Shown here in pieces: positions 61,818 through 64,000 of a stretch of DNA of 64,000 bases. The stretch is from Nocardioides lijunqiniae (GTDB taxonomy: Bacteria > Actinomycetota > Actinomycetes > Propionibacteriales > Nocardioidaceae). Each line of letters begins with the position of its first letter. The stretch's first letter is position 1. The position numbers and the translations under genes were made by a program. The stretch covers positions 18,874 through 82,873 of the forward strand of contig NZ_JACJGM010000030.1 in NCBI RefSeq assembly GCF_015024225.1, in the 5' to 3' direction. A model generated the notes under the pieces. The model ran no database searches, had not been told where the DNA came from, and saw only the letters and a program-made list of their open reading frames with translations.

Positions 61818-62644
61818 CCCAGGACCGGTCCCAGCACCAGGGCCAGGACCAGGGCCGGCACCAGCGCGACGTCCGGCTCTCCGGGGTTCGGCACCACTTC
61901 TCCGTGCGCGGGGCCGAGGTGCCGGCGCTGGACCGCACCGAGCTCACCCTGGAGCCCGGCGAGCTGGTCACGCTCGCCGGGCCCTCGGGCTGTGGAAAGA
62001 CCACGCTGCTGCGGCTGGTGGCGGGCTTCATGACGCCGAGCGAGGGTCAGGTGCTCGTCGGTGGCTCCCTGGTGCGGGGGCCCGCGGAGGAGCGCGGCGT
62101 GGTCTTCCAGCAGCCGACCCTGTTCCCGTGGCTGACCGTGCGTCGCAACGTCGAGCTCGGCCCCCGGCTGCGAGGGGTGTCGAAGGCCGAGCGTCGCCGG
62201 CACGCCGAGGAGTTCCTGGACCTCGTGGGGCTGGCCGACTTCGCGGAGCACCGTCCCTACGAGCTGTCCGGCGGCATGCAGCAGCGCTGCCAGATCGCGC
62301 GGGTGCTCGCCAACGACCCCGACATCGTGCTGATGGACGAGCCGTTCGGCGCGCTGGACGCGCTGACCCGCGAGCGGCTCCAGGACGAGCTGCTCGAGAT
62401 CTGGCGACGTACGGGCAAGACGATCCTGTTCATCACCCACAGCGTCGACGAGGCGGTGTTCCTGGGCTCCCGGGTCCTGGTGATGAGCCCCCGACCGGGC
62501 CGGATCGTGCTGGACGAGCCGGCCGTCTTCGGTCGGCCGGGCGAGAAGGTGCCGCCGTCGGAGATCCGGGCGCTCCCGGAGTTCGTCGCCCTCCGCGAGC
62601 GGGTGCGGGTGGCGATCCAGACCGAGCCCGCCGTCAGTGCCTGA
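61814..62644 (+). CDS. ABC importer ATP-binding protein (TauB/SsuB-like)
   Basis: 276 aa, GTG overlapping the binding protein stop. N-terminal Gln/Asp-rich tail (about 20 residues, Q-D-R-S-Q-H-Q-G-Q-D-Q). Walker A G-P-S-G-C-G-K-T-T, Q-loop F-Q-Q-P-T-L-F-P-W-L, signature L-S-G-G-M-Q-Q-R, Walker B I-V-L-M-D-E-P-F-G-A-L-D, H-loop I-T-H-S. Complete and typical. Convergent with the next gene, 12 bp apart. Confidence 0.93.
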   Translation: MTQDRSQHQGQDQGRHQRDVRLSGVRHHFSVRGAEVPALDRTELTLEPGELVTLAGPSGCGKTTLLRLVAGFMTPSEGQVLVGGSLVRGPAEERGVVFQQPTLFPWLTVRRNVELGPRLRGVSKAERRRHAEEFLDLVGLADFAEHRPYELSGGMQQRCQIARVLANDPDIVLMDEPFGALDALTRERLQDELLEIWRRTGKTILFITHSVDEAVFLGSRVLVMSPRPGRIVLDEPAVFGRPGEKVPPSEIRALPEFVALRERVRVAIQTEPAVSA

Positions 62645-62656
62645 GGCGCCGGCCCG

Positions 62657-63079
62657 TCACAGGTGGTCGGGCACGACCAGTGCGTCGGGGTCCTGGCGCA
62701 CCGGCATCGCCGCGACCCCCACCCGGGTGAGGTCGGCGGCGGCGGCCACGAGCCGCCTGCGGCGCTTGGCCGGCATCGCGTCCCAGGCGCCCGGCTTGCG
62801 GTGGTCCAGCAGCTGGCGGCTGCCCTCCTCCGCGGCCTGCTCGTACTCCGCGTCGCTGAACTCCGGACGGGCTCCCACGGTCGGCCGCTCCGGCAGGGCG
62901 GTGAGCACGGGCAGCACGAGCTCGCCCGCGGCCGACTTGCGGGGGTAGGCGTCTGCCTTGCTCAGCGCGTCGTACGCCGCGTCCGCGTCACCGCGCTTCC
63001 AGGGCGGGCGGGTCGCCGCGTGGAGGCGGCGCGCCACGGCGTCGACCGCGACCGTCATCTCGTGCTCGGTGAACCTCAT
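62657..63079 (-). CDS. Hypothetical protein
   Basis: 140 aa, ATG start, not recognised. Helical with R-F-T-E-H-E-M-T-V-A-V-D-A-V-A-R-R-L-H-A, a middle P-E-F-S-D-A-E-Y-E-Q-A-A-E-E-G, and W-D-A-M-P-A-K-R-R-R-R-L-V-A-A-A-A-D. No signal peptide or membrane segment. The start is 24 bp after the stop of the upstream gene, so the two are probably one unit. Confidence 0.65.
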   Translation of the reverse strand: MRFTEHEMTVAVDAVARRLHAATRPPWKRGDADAAYDALSKADAYPRKSAAGELVLPVLTALPERPTVGARPEFSDAEYEQAAEEGSRQLLDHRKPGAWDAMPAKRRRRLVAAAADLTRVGVAAMPVRQDPDALVVPDHL

Positions 63080-63103
63080 GGCTCACCATCATGGGCCACG
63101 CCC

Positions 63104-63691
63104 TCAGGCGCCGGGGAGCCCGGCGCGCACCACGCGGTCGCGACCGGCGAAGAGCGCCCGCGCCGCGGCGGTCCCCGGACGTCGCGTGCGGACCGGCCCC
63201 GTCACCATCAGGAGCGTGCCGACCGTGACCAGGTCCTTGCCCGCCCGGGCGACCTCCGACTCGCGTTGTGCCGCCCGCAGCGCCCTGGCCTCCGCCCGCA
63301 CGTGGCGCCACGAGCGCCAGGCGCCGCCGTCGCGCGCGTCGCTCGCGAGCAGCAGGCGTCCGCTCCCCCACGCCATCAGGAACTGGTGCAGCGTGCCCAC
63401 CAGACGTCGTCGCGCCGGCGAGCCGGGAGCCAGTCCCACCGCCACGGCCGCCACCGGACGACGTACGGCGGCCAGGGTGTCGAGCACGACCTCGCAGCCG
63501 CCCTCGGTGTCGATGTCGACCGACAGCCGGTGCACCCGTCCCGGCGGCACCAGCCCCGCCTCGGGCACGGAGGCCCGGTCGGCCCACACCTCGTACCCCC
63601 GGTCGAGCAGGTCCCGGACCAACGGCCGACCGACGTCCGGACGGAGCCCGGCCACCACGGCCAACGGCCGGTCCACTCCCTTGGCATCCAT
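63104..63691 (-). CDS. Hypothetical Rossmann-like (SDR-type) protein
   Basis: 195 aa from ATG 63691, AAGGGGG ahead. Starts R-P-L-A-V-V-A-G-L-R-P-D-V-G-R-P-L-V-R-D-L-L-D-R-G-Y-E-V-W-A-D, an SDR-like beta-alpha-beta with G-x-x-x-x-x-G in place of the normal T-G-x-x-x-G-x-G. A middle H-R-L-S-V-D-I-D fits strand 3. No Y-x-x-x-K catalytic pair, and the chain is shorter than usual SDRs. It may be a non-enzymatic relative. The upstream 309 bp are repeats. Confidence 0.55.
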   Translation of the reverse strand: MDAKGVDRPLAVVAGLRPDVGRPLVRDLLDRGYEVWADRASVPEAGLVPPGRVHRLSVDIDTEGGCEVVLDTLAAVRRPVAAVAVGLAPGSPARRRLVGTLHQFLMAWGSGRLLLASDARDGGAWRSWRHVRAEARALRAAQRESEVARAGKDLVTVGTLLMVTGPVRTRRPGTAAARALFAGRDRVVRAGLPGA

Positions 63692-63767
63692 CCGGCCCCC
63701 TTCGCCCCGCCCCGGCACCGTGGGTACCCCCACCGCCCCGTCCCATGCCCGTCGTCGGCCACCCCGG

Positions 63768-63980
63768 TGGTCGAGCGTCCGTCGAGACCCGGTGACCCGA
63801 CCGCCGACCGACCGTACGGTGGTTGAGGTGCGAGCGCAGCGAGCCTCGAAACCACAACTCCGGTGGTCGAGCAGCGAGGAGCGCCAGCGACGAGCGTCCG
63901 TCGAGACCCCGTGACCCGAACGCCGAGCCAACCCCACGGTGGTTGAGGTGCGAGCGCCGCCCTCCCCCAAACCACACACT
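63768..63980. repeat. Dispersed repeat block at the right edge
   Basis: The last 309 bp have no gene. The 39-bp unit seen around the DUF222 gene occurs at 63818-63856 (with an altered end), a second-unit copy starts at 63862, a partial one lies near 63768-63790, and a damaged first-unit copy starts near 63939 with its second half replaced. The block may continue beyond the window. Confidence 0.8.
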
Positions 63981-64000
63981 CCCTTCGTCGCGCGGCGAGG

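Overview
The window is very G+C-rich, gene-dense DNA with many GTG starts and 4-base stop/start overlaps (ATGA, GTGA). Gene content points to a soil-type actinobacterium close to Nocardioides: a beta-ketoadipate locus, a KstR-type operator, a DosR-type hypoxia locus, treXYZ, and DUF222/HNH genes set in dispersed repeats. This assignment comes from reading gene content, not from a database search. No rRNA, tRNA, CRISPR array, insertion sequence, phage or replication origin was seen.

Layout. 1-6.1 kb: two CNNM/CBS transporters (one cut by the window edge), a Tat-exported DUF1800/DUF1501 pair and a Rossmann dehydrogenase. 6.1-7.5 kb: a ketosteroid-isomerase-like operon behind a perfect KstR-type palindrome. 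7.6-11 kb: a catabolic pca unit (thiolase, IclR regulator, fused enol-lactonase/decarboxylase) with a three-element operator. 11.1-14 kb: a hybrid histidine kinase. 14.2-16.5 kb: a tight three-gene unit of a 76-aa Asp/Thr/Gly repeat peptide, a JmjC oxygenase and a thioredoxin-like ferredoxin, with a long perfect hairpin after the peptide gene. 16.5-20.5 kb: five overlapping genes (type III PKS, ICMT-like methyltransferase, FAD enzyme, IPP isomerase, UbiA prenyltransferase) that look like a prenylated phenolic-lipid pathway. 20.5-29.2 kb: single metabolic genes, including a phospholipase D-like protein, a YbdK-type ligase, a secreted SGNH hydrolase, a zinc-ribbon SDR and a ScoMcrA-head protein.

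29.2-40.3 kb is a coherent low-oxygen region: DosS/DosR, an Acg-like nitroreductase, cydA, cydB, fused cydDC, a universal stress protein and a DoxX-like protein. GGGAC-type palindromes lie before the nitroreductase, cydA, the stress protein and the DoxX-like gene. 40.3-42.3 kb is a DUF222/HNH gene between inverted copies of a dispersed repeat. 42.3-49.4 kb: a DinB-like protein, the treX-treY-treZ operon and an Hsp20 remnant. 49.4-54 kb: a CarH/LitR-type B12 photoreceptor regulator divergent from a sigma-region-2-only protein, then membrane proteins, a spermidine synthase-like protein, a LysE exporter and an SDR. 54.1-57.8 kb: a three-subunit molybdenum hydroxylase. 57.8-62.7 kb: a DUF1295 protein, a pyridine nucleotide-disulfide oxidoreductase and a sulfonate/nitrate-type ABC importer. 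The right edge holds two hypothetical genes and more dispersed repeats.

The best candidates for something undescribed are the Asp-rich peptide/JmjC/ferredoxin unit, the prenylated type III polyketide cluster, and the light-sensor/sigma-2 pair.
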